Positions 32,477-40,847 of a stretch of DNA of 41,397 nt are shown piece after piece. Below the pieces are notes generated by a model, which was not told the origin of the DNA, made no database searches, and saw only the letters and a program-made list of their open reading frames with translations. Where the stretch lies: assembly GCA_031178065.1 (NCBI GenBank), contig JAPSJS010000030.1:1-41397 (forward strand), read 5' to 3'. The stretch comes from Altererythrobacter sp. Lineage in GTDB: Bacteria; Pseudomonadota; Alphaproteobacteria; Sphingomonadales; Sphingomonadaceae. A program made the translations under genes and the position numbers. The number at the start of each line of letters is the position of its first letter. Position 1 is the stretch's first letter.

Positions 32477-34210
32477 CTACTCGGCTGGGAGGGCCTCTCT
32501 CGCTTCCGGCGCCACGACCCCCGCAGCGCGCTTCCCGCGGGATTCGCGGATCCATTCGAGAATGCACAGCACCACCGCCACCACGCCGATCAGCGCGGTG
32601 AAGATGAACACGTAGTAGTAGCCGCGTTCCTCGATCATCTGACCCAGCGCCCCGCGCCCCAAGGTGCCGACCAGCAGCGTCAGCGACGCCAGCAGCGCGT
32701 ATTGCACCGCGCTATAGCCCTTGGCCACGATCGAACTGAGCCAGGCAACGTAGGCCGCGCCCGCGATACCGATGGCAAGGTTCTCTCCGCCGATAGTGAT
32801 CATTAGCCGCGCGAGCCGCTCGCTCCCGCCGGGGAACTGCAGCACCGCCCAAGTGAAGCCGGTCGCGTCGCTTACCGCCTGCATCGTCGCTCCGCCCAAC
32901 GCAAGGTCCGCGTAGAGCAGGTTGGTCGCTGCAGCGAGGCCGGCGCCGAGTGTCAGAGTGAACATCCGCCCGAGCACGGTGATCAGCCAGCCGCCGAGCG
33001 CCAGGCCGAGCAGGATCGCTCCGACGCCGAAGAACTTCGAGGCGACCGCAACCTCGTCGTTCGTATACTGCAGCTCTCCGAGATAGAACGGATAGGCGAA
33101 GGTGCCCCAGATCGCGTCGGTGATGCGGTAGGTGAGCACCAGCGCAAGAATGAGCACCAGCGACCAGCCCATGCGCCCAACGAACTCCACCAGCGGCTGC
33201 ACCAGCGCGCGGTAGAGTTGATCGAGGATCAGCCCGTCGGAGGCTTTCCCCGCACGCCCCTCGACGATCACGTGCTTCCCGTCGCGCTTGAGTTTGGCGA
33301 GCCAGGCGGCCACGAACGCGGGGAGCACGATTGTCGCGATGACTATCAATGGGCCGTAAGTCGCGATGAATGCGGTCGGGTCGGGCCGTTCTTCGGGGAT
33401 GGCGGTCATCGAGCGGGCCATGAACACGCCGACCGTCAGGATCGCCCAGCCCCACAGCAGACCCACCGCCAGCAAGGCCCAATTGCGAACCCTGGGTTCG
33501 ATTTCGCCCGGCACGTAGAGTTCGGCGGTCTGCTTCTCATTCTTGGCAACCGACGCCGCCTGGTCGACATCCGCATCGGGAGCAAACAAGCCGGCCAAGC
33601 CGATCGCCAGCATGATGCAGCCCATCATCACGTAAGTCTGCGGCCAGCCGATCCGCGCCGCGACGATCAGGCCGAGCGCGCCGCCCACCAGCGCGGCGAG
33701 GCGGAACCCCATTTGATAGACGGTCGAGAGGATGTCGATCGTCGCTTCCTCGTCCGCGATGTCGATGCGCCAGGCGTTGATGACGATGTCCTGCGTGGCG
33801 CTGGCGAAGGCGCCGATCCCGGCGAGCAGGCTGAACCAGCCGAGCGAGCTCTTCGGGTCGAGACCCGCCATGGTTACGAGGATGATCCCGAGCAAGAGTT
33901 GCGCCGGCGCGATCCATTGCTTCCGCTTGCCGAGCCGGTGCAGGCCAGGAATTTCCATCCGGTCGAGCAGCGGCGACCACAGGAACTGAAACGCGTAAGC
34001 GAGGCCGATCAGCGAGAACACGCCCATCGTCTCCAGATCGACCTCGGCCTCGCTAAGCCACGCGTAGAGCGTACCGAGGAACAACGCGAAGGGCAGGCCC
34101 GAGGCAAATCCGAACAACGCCATGTACGCCGATTTCCGGTTGCGCAGCGAGCGCACCAGCGTGCGCCAGCCAGGCTTGGTGGTCTTTGTGGCGGCAGCAG
34201 CCTCGGCCAT
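32477..34210 (-). CDS. ampG: AmpG-family muropeptide permease (MFS transporter)
   Basis: A 577-aa inner-membrane protein with about 12-14 helices. The N-terminal signature MALFGFASGLPFALFLGTLYAWLSEAEVDLETMGVFSLIGLAYAFQFLWSPLLDR is diagnostic of AmpG, followed by GKRKQWI and ATQDIVINAWRIDI. AmpG imports cell-wall muropeptides for recycling and can feed beta-lactamase induction. No recycling or ampC genes are adjacent. ATG 34210 is used. It is convergent with folC, and its start lies 71 bases from the divergent Rieske gene. Confidence 0.9.
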   Translation of the reverse strand: MAEAAAATKTTKPGWRTLVRSLRNRKSAYMALFGFASGLPFALFLGTLYAWLSEAEVDLETMGVFSLIGLAYAFQFLWSPLLDRMEIPGLHRLGKRKQWIAPAQLLLGIILVTMAGLDPKSSLGWFSLLAGIGAFASATQDIVINAWRIDIADEEATIDILSTVYQMGFRLAALVGGALGLIVAARIGWPQTYVMMGCIMLAIGLAGLFAPDADVDQAASVAKNEKQTAELYVPGEIEPRVRNWALLAVGLLWGWAILTVGVFMARSMTAIPEERPDPTAFIATYGPLIVIATIVLPAFVAAWLAKLKRDGKHVIVEGRAGKASDGLILDQLYRALVQPLVEFVGRMGWSLVLILALVLTYRITDAIWGTFAYPFYLGELQYTNDEVAVASKFFGVGAILLGLALGGWLITVLGRMFTLTLGAGLAAATNLLYADLALGGATMQAVSDATGFTWAVLQFPGGSERLARLMITIGGENLAIGIAGAAYVAWLSSIVAKGYSAVQYALLASLTLLVGTLGRGALGQMIEERGYYYVFIFTALIGVVAVVLCILEWIRESRGKRAAGVVAPEAREALPAE

Positions 34211-34281
34211 TCCCTAGCGTCCTTCCGTCTATCCCGATTTTCTGCGACACTAGCTGCCGGAGAGGGCCAGGAACAGGCGCT

Positions 34282-35445
34282 ATGGAAGCTATCGACACCA
34301 AACATCCCGCGCGGCGGCCGACCGAGGGCATGCTGGCGCTGGCACGCGCGATCGCCGAGGGGCAGAGCCGCGCCGAGGCGGGCGTCAGCGAGGTTCCGGC
34401 GAGCGTCTATACCGACCCCGGCTATTACGCGCGCGAGAAGGCCGCGATCTACGAGCGGATGCCGCAGATCCTGTGCCCGTCCGCCCTGCTGCCCGAGCCG
34501 GGCATGGCGGTGCCGCACGACGCGACCGGGCGTCCGCTGCTGATCACCCGCGACGGCGAAGGCAAGGCGCACGTCTTCCTCAACGTCTGCCGCCATCGCG
34601 GCACGCGGCTGGTGGAGGGTAGCGAGGCGCTGTGCCAGAAGCGGCTCGTCTGCCCCTATCACGCTTGGACCTATTCGGTGGACGGGCGCCTGCTCGCCCT
34701 GCCCCGCCCCGACACTTTCCCCGGACTCGACAAGGACGCGAAAGGGCTGATCGAGCTGCCGAGCCGCGAGACCGGCGGCCTGATCTGGTTCTGTCCGCAG
34801 GAAGCGACCGCCGACTTCTCCGATGCCGAGCGGCTGGGCGAGGACTTCGACGCGCTCGGCATGGGCGAGCACGTGCTGTTCCGGCGCAAGACGCACGAGG
34901 TGGCGGCGAACTGGAAGCTCATCATGGATGCCTTCCTGGAGAGCTATCACGTCACGCGGCTCCATGCGCAGACGATCGGGCCGTTCTTCAAGGATGGGGT
35001 GACGTCGGGCGATATGGTCGGCCCGCACGCCCGCTCCGCCGTCGGCCGGCTGGAGGAGATGGAGGGCGTCGACCTCACCGACATGGCCGCGTTGCGCCGC
35101 GTGGTGACTTTCGCCTACCAGCTCATCCCGGGCGCGCTGATCATCCCCAGCCCCGACTACGTCAACGTCATGGTCATGATGCCCCAGGCGCACGACCGCA
35201 CGCTGGTGGAAGATTTCATGCTCATCCCCGAGCATCCGGCAACGGACAAGGCACGCGACCACTGGGAACGGAGCTGGGCTCTGCTCGACGGCGGCGTGTT
35301 CGCGAGCGAGGACTTCCGCGCGGCGGAGCTGGGCCAGCAGGGCCTCTCTACTGGCGCGATCCCTTCGCTGACGCTCGGCACGCTGGAAGGCGGCATCCGG
35401 CGGTTCCACGAGACCGTGGAGGAGCGGTTGCGGGCGGTGAACTGA
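34282..35445 (+). CDS. Rieske-type ring-hydroxylating dioxygenase, alpha subunit
   Basis: A 387-aa oxygenase subunit. The Rieske [2Fe-2S] ligands are Cys103, His105 (NVCRHRGTRL), Cys124 and His127 (LVCPYHAWTY). The mononuclear iron site lies in NWKLIMDAFLESYHVTRLH with His223 and His228, the bridging Asp216 and Asn210. It starts at ATG 34282, 10 bases after an AGGAA stretch. No beta subunit, ferredoxin or reductase gene is adjacent, so electrons must come from elsewhere. The substrate is unknown: it could be an aromatic acid, or a quaternary amine or sterol-like compound as in single-component relatives. Confidence 0.92.
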   Translation: MEAIDTKHPARRPTEGMLALARAIAEGQSRAEAGVSEVPASVYTDPGYYAREKAAIYERMPQILCPSALLPEPGMAVPHDATGRPLLITRDGEGKAHVFLNVCRHRGTRLVEGSEALCQKRLVCPYHAWTYSVDGRLLALPRPDTFPGLDKDAKGLIELPSRETGGLIWFCPQEATADFSDAERLGEDFDALGMGEHVLFRRKTHEVAANWKLIMDAFLESYHVTRLHAQTIGPFFKDGVTSGDMVGPHARSAVGRLEEMEGVDLTDMAALRRVVTFAYQLIPGALIIPSPDYVNVMVMMPQAHDRTLVEDFMLIPEHPATDKARDHWERSWALLDGGVFASEDFRAAELGQQGLSTGAIPSLTLGTLEGGIRRFHETVEERLRAVN

Positions 35446-35460
35446 CGACTCACCCAAGCC

Positions 35461-35542
35461 GTCATCCCAGCGAAAGCTGGGATCGCGTGCCGAAAGTCGG
35501 ACCCGGTCGGAGAGGAGCGATCCCAGCTTTCGCTGGGATGAC
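35461..35542. repeat. Paired palindromic intergenic repeat (GTCATCCCAGC family), copy 3
   Basis: The left half GTCATCCCAGCGAAAGCTGG and its perfect inverted copy, ending CCAGCTTTCGCTGGGATGAC, are about 30 bases apart. This is the cleanest copy in the window and lies between the dioxygenase gene and rluB. Confidence 0.9.
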
Positions 35543-35562
35543 GGTGCGTGTAGAGGCCCCGC

Positions 35563-36327
35563 ATGGCCGACACTCCAAAACCTCAGGGCGAGCGCATCGC
35601 CAAGCTGCTCGCGCGCGCGGGCGTCGCCAGCCGGCGCGAGGTCGAGCGGATGATCGCTGACGGCCGTGTCGCGATCGACGGCAAGGTGCTCGACACCCCG
35701 GCAACGATTATCCCCGACCTGCGCGGCGTCACGGTCGACGGCAAGCCGGTGGGCAAGGCCGAGCGCACGCGACTGTTCGCCTTCCACAAGCCGACCGGCC
35801 TCATCACCGCGGAACGCGATCCGAAGGGCCGCGCGACGATCTACACCGCGCTCCGCAACGCGCTCCCCAAGGGCGCGGGGCGGGTGATGCCGATCGGGCG
35901 GCTCGATCTCAACACCGAGGGCCTCCTGCTGCTCACCAACGACGGTGAGTTCAAGCGCGCGATGGAACTGCCTGCCAGCGGCATCCCGCGCACCTACCGC
36001 GCACGCACATTCGGCGAGGTGACGCAAGCGCAGCTCGAAGATCTGTTCGACGGCCTGACGATCGACGACGTCCGCTACGGCCAGATCGATGCGAACATGG
36101 AACGGCGCACGGGCCGCAATCAGTGGATCGAGCTGACCATCACCGAAGGCAAGAACCGTGAGGTCCGCCGCGTGCTCGAACACCTCGGGCTGCAGGTGAG
36201 CCGCCTGATCCGCGTCGGCTACGGCCCCTTCGCACTGGGCGAACTGCCCCGCGGCGCGGTGGTGGAAATCCAGAAGCACGAGATCGAGCGGTTCCGATCG
36301 AGCCTCAAGAGAGCGCACCGGGCGTGA
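35563..36327 (+). CDS. rluB: 23S rRNA pseudouridine synthase, RluB/RsuA family
   Basis: The 254-aa protein has an S4 RNA-binding domain at about 9-60 (GERIAKLLARAGVASRREVE). A pseudouridine synthase domain follows, with the catalytic Asp115 in MPIGRLDLNTEGLLLLTNDG and the C-terminal NREVRRVLEHLGLQVSRLIR. The family converts specific uridines of 23S rRNA (RluB: U2605) or 16S rRNA; the exact target is inferred from length and motif only. It is coupled to rsmD by a GTGA overlap, so two rRNA-modifying enzymes are made together. Confidence 0.92.
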   Translation: MADTPKPQGERIAKLLARAGVASRREVERMIADGRVAIDGKVLDTPATIIPDLRGVTVDGKPVGKAERTRLFAFHKPTGLITAERDPKGRATIYTALRNALPKGAGRVMPIGRLDLNTEGLLLLTNDGEFKRAMELPASGIPRTYRARTFGEVTQAQLEDLFDGLTIDDVRYGQIDANMERRTGRNQWIELTITEGKNREVRRVLEHLGLQVSRLIRVGYGPFALGELPRGAVVEIQKHEIERFRSSLKRAHRA

Positions 36328-36875
36328 GCATGAGAGTGATTGCCGGAGAGTGGCGCGGGCGCAGGCTCGTGACGCCGAAGGGGGAGGCGACGCGTCCCAC
36401 CGCGGACCGCACGCGCGAGACGCTGTTCTCGATGCTCACCAGCCGGCTCGGCAGTTTCGAGGAGCTTTCCGTGGCCGACTTGTTCGCAGGCTCGGGCGCG
36501 CTCGGCCTCGAGGCGCTTTCGCGCGGGGCGGCGCAGTGCCTGTTCGTCGAGCAGGAAGGGGCGGCGCTCAAGGCGATCCGCGCCAACATCGCCGCGCTCG
36601 ACGCCCGCATGCGAAGCGAAGTGCGCGCCGGATCGGTCATGGCGCTCGGCCCGGTCGACAAGCCCCGCGACCTGGTGCTGCTCGATCCGCCCTATGGCAC
36701 TGGCGCGGGCTCGGTGGCGCTCGACCGGCTGCTGCGGCTGGGGTGGATCGGGGAAGCCACCTGGATCGCGCTCGAAACCGGAGCGGACGAGACGGTGGAG
36801 GTAAAGGGACTTTCGGTCGATGCCGAAAGACGTGTCGGCAAGGCGAAGCTGACTTTGCTCCGCCTTGCCGACTGA
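36324..36875 (+). CDS. rsmD: 16S rRNA (guanine966-N2)-methyltransferase
   Basis: The 183-aa class I methyltransferase begins MSMRVIAGEWRGRRLVTPKG and has RPTADRTRETLFSML. The AdoMet motif is DLFAGSGALGLEALSRGA and the catalytic motif is LLDPPYG, all typical of RsmD, which methylates G966 of 16S rRNA. The GTG at 36324 overlaps the rluB stop; ATG 36330 is the alternative. The gene is convergent with the YDAW-repeat gene, with 28 bases between their stops. Confidence 0.93.
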   Translation: MSMRVIAGEWRGRRLVTPKGEATRPTADRTRETLFSMLTSRLGSFEELSVADLFAGSGALGLEALSRGAAQCLFVEQEGAALKAIRANIAALDARMRSEVRAGSVMALGPVDKPRDLVLLDPPYGTGAGSVALDRLLRLGWIGEATWIALETGADETVEVKGLSVDAERRVGKAKLTLLRLAD

Positions 36876-36903
36876 TCTCGCGAGCCAGGCTCCCACCGAC
36901 CGA

Positions 36904-37404
36904 TTACATCGGGTCGTCGGTCATCGGCTCGTCGGGAGTGGCCGGCTCAGCCGTCGTGGGATCGGCCATCGGGTCCGGAGTCGTCGTGTCCGGGCCAGCC
37001 GGATCCGGAGTCGTCGGATTGGCCGCCGGGTCGGTCGGGGCCGGCATGCCGGCCGCCTGAGCTTCGATCTGCGCCCAGGCCTGGGTCTGCTGCTCCGGCG
37101 GCAGGGTCGCGAGCGTGCTCTTGTCGGCATCCGAGATGCGCCAGAAGAGCTCCTGACGCTCCGGCGTCAGCGACCAGAAGTAGGTCTGCGTCTCGGCAGG
37201 CCAGGCATCGTACTGCGCCTGCTGCGCGGGCGCCCAGGCATCATAGGCCGACTGCTGGTCCGGGGTTAGCGTGGTTGTCGTGGCAGTGTCGGCCGGCTCC
37301 GCGGACTCGACCGGCGGTTCGGCCATCTCGGTGTCCTGAGCCAGCGCCGGGCTGGAAACGATCGCCAAGGCGGCGACGGCGGGAAGTAGGTTACGGATAC
37401 GCAT
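36904..37404 (-). CDS. Secreted YDAW-repeat protein A (unknown function)
   Basis: A 166-aa exported protein: signal peptide MRIRNLLPAVAALAIVSSPALA cut before QDTEM. A Thr/Glu/Pro linker follows, then a core (about 46-118) of roughly six units of about 11 residues with pattern PxxQxxYxxW, for example LTPDQQSAYDAW, APAQQAQYDAW, PAETQTYFWS, LTPERQELFWR. The C-terminus is a Pro/Thr/Asp-rich low-complexity tail with DP repeats. The core aligns without gaps to the neighbour at 37708, so the two are paralogues. No known family is recognised; structural or surface binding roles are guesses. Confidence 0.8.
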   Translation of the reverse strand: MRIRNLLPAVAALAIVSSPALAQDTEMAEPPVESAEPADTATTTTLTPDQQSAYDAWAPAQQAQYDAWPAETQTYFWSLTPERQELFWRISDADKSTLATLPPEQQTQAWAQIEAQAAGMPAPTDPAANPTTPDPAGPDTTTPDPMADPTTAEPATPDEPMTDDPM

Positions 37405-37707
37405 TGGGAAGTCTCCTTTAAAATATTCCCAAGCGACGAACGCGAACTCTTCCTGACAATTCGGTCCCCCGTCAGGATTACCTAGAGGTTGGGGACTTCA
37501 CGCTGCGGCGGCAAGACTTACACTCGACTACAATCGCATGAGCGAAACGCCTCGCCGGAAAATGTGTCAGAATCGGGGCGAGCTGTAATAGACTGATTTT
37601 CTTGCAACTTGTCACGGAAAGACACGGGAAAGGGGCAGAGCCGCGAAAGCAACTCTGCCCCTTCGGGTATCGGCGCACCTGCTTAGGCGCGCGCCAGAGA
37701 AACGCGG
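37405..37707 (-). other. Gap between the two YDAW-repeat genes
   Basis: These 303 bases hold no gene. Next to the start at 37404 is an AAAGGAG ribosome site within an AT-rich stretch. At 37630-37663 there is a strong hairpin ending the upstream gene. The middle (about 37460-37620) must contain the promoter for the 37404 gene, but I see no confident boxes. Confidence 0.6.
37630..37663 (-). terminator. Hairpin after YDAW-repeat gene B
   Basis: AAGGGGCAGAG, a 12-base loop, CTCTGCCCCTT: a perfect 11-bp stem followed by TTCCCG on the minus strand. It makes the two paralogous genes separate transcripts, or at least attenuated. Confidence 0.75.
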
Positions 37708-38364
37708 TCAGGCGCCGTCGGGCTTTTTGGCCGGCAGCGGCTCGTCGATCTCGCTCGCTGGCTTGCCCGGCCAGTAGTCGAGCGGGACGTTGCCATAGTT
37801 CTTCCCCGCCGCGCGCGGATTGATGCAGCCGTCCTGCACATCGGCGCTGCAGATCGGATACTCCTCCTTCGGCGGAGGGGCGGTCTGCACCGTCTCGCTC
37901 TCGACGAACCGCATGTCGCCGCTCGTCGCCATCGAAGCCGTCGTGCTCGCGGGGCCGGCCGGCATGCCTGCGGTAGTGGTCGTCGCGGTCGAAGCTGCTG
38001 CCCCGGGCGCGGCGCCGTTCATCTGCGCGGCGATCTGCGCCCAGGCCGACGTGCGCTGCTGCGGCGTCATCTGATAGACCTGCCTGCGCTGCTCGTCGGT
38101 TAACGCCCACCAGCCGGTCTGCTGGTCGGGGGTCAGCGACCAGAAATACTCCTGGATCTCGGCCGTCCACGCATCGTAGGCAGCCTGGCGATCGGCCGGC
38201 CATGCGTCATACGACGTCTGCTGGCCCGCAGTCATGGTGTAGGTGCCCACAGGCGTCTCGACTTCGGCTTCGACCTGGGTCTCGGCGTCGACCTCGGTGT
38301 CCTGCGCCGCAGCGGGCACGGCGAAAGCCAGTGCCGCGGCACCGGCCAGAATTATACTACGCAT
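37708..38364 (-). CDS. Secreted YDAW-repeat protein B (unknown function)
   Basis: A 218-aa exported protein: signal peptide MRSIILAGAAALAFAVPAAA then QDTEVDAETQ. The repeat core (about 46-114) reads TAGQQTSYDAW, PADRQAAYDAW, TAEIQEYFWS, LTPDQQTGWWA, LTDEQRRQVYQ, MTPQQRTSAWAQ and aligns to protein A without gaps. A Ala/Thr linker follows, then a unique C-terminal part with two Cys (PICSADVQDGCINPRAAGKNYG) that could form a disulfide. The frame opens upstream, but ATG 38364 begins the signal peptide and has GGAG about 9 bases before it. It is divergent from uvrD. No family recognised. Confidence 0.8.
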   Translation of the reverse strand: MRSIILAGAAALAFAVPAAAQDTEVDAETQVEAEVETPVGTYTMTAGQQTSYDAWPADRQAAYDAWTAEIQEYFWSLTPDQQTGWWALTDEQRRQVYQMTPQQRTSAWAQIAAQMNGAAPGAAASTATTTTAGMPAGPASTTASMATSGDMRFVESETVQTAPPPKEEYPICSADVQDGCINPRAAGKNYGNVPLDYWPGKPASEIDEPLPAKKPDGA

Positions 38365-38473
38365 TGGAGCTGTCTCCATCCGTTCATCATCGGTGCCACT
38401 ACGCCGCACGGGTGATGCGGTTCCGCGCGGCCCTTGCGTGTTTCCTCCGCGTTCCCTAGCTGTTCGCCTGCTC

Positions 38474-40780
38474 ATGACCCTGCCCGGCACCGCCCCGAAC
38501 TCCGCCCCTGTCGGCGAAATTCCCCTTTACGCAGCGCGGCTTAACGCCCCGCAGCGGGAAGCGGTGCTGACGACCGAAGGGCCGGTTCTGATGCTCGCGG
38601 GCGCTGGCACGGGCAAGACCGCGGCGCTTACCGCGCGTTTGGCACACCTCGTCGCAACACGGCGCGCCTGGCCGAGCGAGATTCTCTGCGTCACCTTCAC
38701 CAACCGCGCGGCCGGCGAGATGCGCGAGCGTGTTGCCCACCATCTCGGCGAAGCAGTGGAGGGCATGCCCTGGCTCGGCACCTTCCACTCGATTGGCGCC
38801 AAGATGCTGCGCCGCCATGCCGAGCTGGTCGGGCTGCAATCGAACTATACGATCATCGACACCGACGATCAGCTCCGCCTGCTCAAACAGCTCATCGTCG
38901 AGAACGACCTCGACGAGAAGCGCTGGCCCGCGCGCCAGCTCGCCGGCCTGATTGACCGCTGGAAGAACCGCGGTCTCAATCCCGAAGACCTCGATGCGGT
39001 CGAAAACGAAGCCTATGCCAATGGCCGCGGACAGCAATTCTACCGCCTCTATCAGGACCGGCTGAAGGCGCTGAACGCCTGTGACTTCGGCGACCTGCTG
39101 CTGCACATGCTGAATGTGTTCCGGCGGGAGCGCGAAGTGCTCGCGCACTACCAGCAGCGCTTCAAGTACATCCTGGTCGACGAGTATCAGGACACCAATC
39201 AGGTCCAGTACCTCTGGCTTCGCCTGCTCGCGCAGGAGCGCAAGAATATCTGCGTGGTGGGGGACGACGACCAGTCGATCTACTCCTGGCGCGGGGCCGA
39301 GGTCGCCAACATCCTGCGCTTCGAGAAGGACTTTCCCGGCGCGCACGTGATCCGGCTGGAGCAGAACTACCGCTCCACCCCGCACATCCTCGGCGCCGCC
39401 TCGGGTCTGATCGACGCCAACAGCCAGCGCCTCGGCAAGACGCTGTGGACGGAGGTCAACGGCGGCGACAAGGTGCGCGTGATCGGCGTGTGGGACGCGC
39501 CCGAGGAAGCGCGCCGCGTGGGCGAGGACATCGAGCGGCTGGAGCGCGAGGGCGCGCCTCTCGAGCAGATCGCCATTCTCGTGCGCGCGCAGTACCAGAC
39601 GCGCGAGTTCGAGGACCGCTTCATCCAGATCGGCCTCAACTACCGCATCGTCGGGGGTTTTCGCTTTTACGAGCGCGCCGAGATCCGCGACGCGCTCGCC
39701 TATCTGCGCGTGATCGCCCAGCCGCAGGACGATCTCGCGTTCGAGCGCATCTATAACCAGCCCAAGCGCGGGCTCGGCGCCAAGACGCTCGAGAAGATGC
39801 ATCAGCACGCGCGCCGCACCGGCATGCCGCTCGCCGCCTCCTCGCTCCAGCTCGCCGACAGCGACGAGCTGCCCGCGCGCGCGGCGAACACGATCGGCGG
39901 CCTCATGCGCCAGTTCCTTGGATGGCGCGAGCAGGCCGACAAGGTCACCCCGGCCGAACTGCTGCGGACGGTGCTGGACGAAACCGGCTACAACGCCATG
40001 CTCGAGGCGGAGAAGACCGCCGAAGCCTCCGGCCGTCTGGAGAACCTTTCCGAGCTCGCGCGCGCGATGGAGGAATACGAGACGCTCGGCGACTTCCTCG
40101 AACACGTCAGCCTGGTGATGGACAACGACCGTGCCAACGAGGGCGAGAAGGTCACCATCATGACCATGCACGCGGCCAAGGGACTGGAATTCGACAACGT
40201 GTTCCTGCCCGGGTGGGAGGAAGGCGTGTTCCCCAGCCAGCGCGCGCTCGACGAAGGCGGGCTCGCCAGCCTGGAGGAGGAGCGCCGCCTCGCCTATGTC
40301 GCGATCACTCGCGCACGGCGACGCTGCACGATCCTGCACGCGGCCAACCGGCGCATCTACGGCCAGTGGACCAGCTCCATCCCCAGCCGCTTCGTCGGCG
40401 AACTGCCCGCCGATCATGTCGAGGAAGAGACCACCCTGACCGGCGGAGCCTCCCTCTGGCGCGCCGGCATGACCGAGCACGAAGACCCATTCGCCCATCT
40501 CGCCCGCGAGCGCCCCGCCCGCACCGCCACCCGCGGCCCCGGCTGGCAGCGCGCGCTCACCACCGGCTACGATGCAACGCCGAAGCGCGTGCGCGAAACC
40601 ACCCGCAGCGCCGCCAGCTTCGCCGCCAACCCCCGCACCGACATCGCCGTCGGCCAACGCGTGTTCCACGACAAGTTCGGCTACGGCGTGGTGACGGACC
40701 AGGAGGGGAACCGGCTGGAGATCGAGTTCGAGCAGGCCGGGGTGAAGCGGGTGATCGACAGCTTCGTGACGGTGGCGTGA
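38474..40780 (+). CDS. uvrD: UvrD/PcrA-type DNA helicase
   Basis: A superfamily 1A 3'-5' helicase for excision repair, mismatch repair and clearing of replication forks. The 768-aa protein has the Walker A AGAGTGKT (42-49), CVTFTNRAAGEMRERV, the Walker B region ILVDEYQDTNQVQ, GDDDQSIYSWRGA, EQNYRS, TIMTMHAAKGLEFDNVF and LAYVAITRARRR. At the end is a Tudor-like domain with VGQRVFHDKFGYGVVTDQEGN, as in PcrA and UvrD. ATG 38474 (MTLPGTAPNS) is used; the frame is open further upstream without homology. Confidence 0.95.
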   Translation: MTLPGTAPNSAPVGEIPLYAARLNAPQREAVLTTEGPVLMLAGAGTGKTAALTARLAHLVATRRAWPSEILCVTFTNRAAGEMRERVAHHLGEAVEGMPWLGTFHSIGAKMLRRHAELVGLQSNYTIIDTDDQLRLLKQLIVENDLDEKRWPARQLAGLIDRWKNRGLNPEDLDAVENEAYANGRGQQFYRLYQDRLKALNACDFGDLLLHMLNVFRREREVLAHYQQRFKYILVDEYQDTNQVQYLWLRLLAQERKNICVVGDDDQSIYSWRGAEVANILRFEKDFPGAHVIRLEQNYRSTPHILGAASGLIDANSQRLGKTLWTEVNGGDKVRVIGVWDAPEEARRVGEDIERLEREGAPLEQIAILVRAQYQTREFEDRFIQIGLNYRIVGGFRFYERAEIRDALAYLRVIAQPQDDLAFERIYNQPKRGLGAKTLEKMHQHARRTGMPLAASSLQLADSDELPARAANTIGGLMRQFLGWREQADKVTPAELLRTVLDETGYNAMLEAEKTAEASGRLENLSELARAMEEYETLGDFLEHVSLVMDNDRANEGEKVTIMTMHAAKGLEFDNVFLPGWEEGVFPSQRALDEGGLASLEEERRLAYVAITRARRRCTILHAANRRIYGQWTSSIPSRFVGELPADHVEEETTLTGGASLWRAGMTEHEDPFAHLARERPARTATRGPGWQRALTTGYDATPKRVRETTRSAASFAANPRTDIAVGQRVFHDKFGYGVVTDQEGNRLEIEFEQAGVKRVIDSFVTVA

Positions 40781-40831
40781 GAGCGGCGACTGTCGAGCAA
40801 CGCTCCGAGGTCCGCCGCTTCCCCCAATCAC

Positions 40832-40845
40832 GTCATCCCGGCGGG
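40832..40845. repeat. Fragment of the GTCATCCC repeat family
   Basis: GTCATCCCGGCGGG matches only the outer end of the paired palindromes at 5237, 31095 and 35461. It lies between convergent genes; the rest of the unit is missing. Confidence 0.45.
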
Positions 40846-40847
40846 CC

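Noticed and set aside
38365-38440. GGAACC followed 15-16 bases later by CGTA upstream of the YDAW-repeat gene B, resembling an EcfG general-stress promoter
   Set aside because: The -10 part does not match the CGTT consensus and spacing is marginal; too weak to list as a promoter.
38456-40831. Minus-strand open frame of 791 codons opposite uvrD
   Set aside because: Antisense shadow of a clear helicase gene with all motifs on the plus strand.
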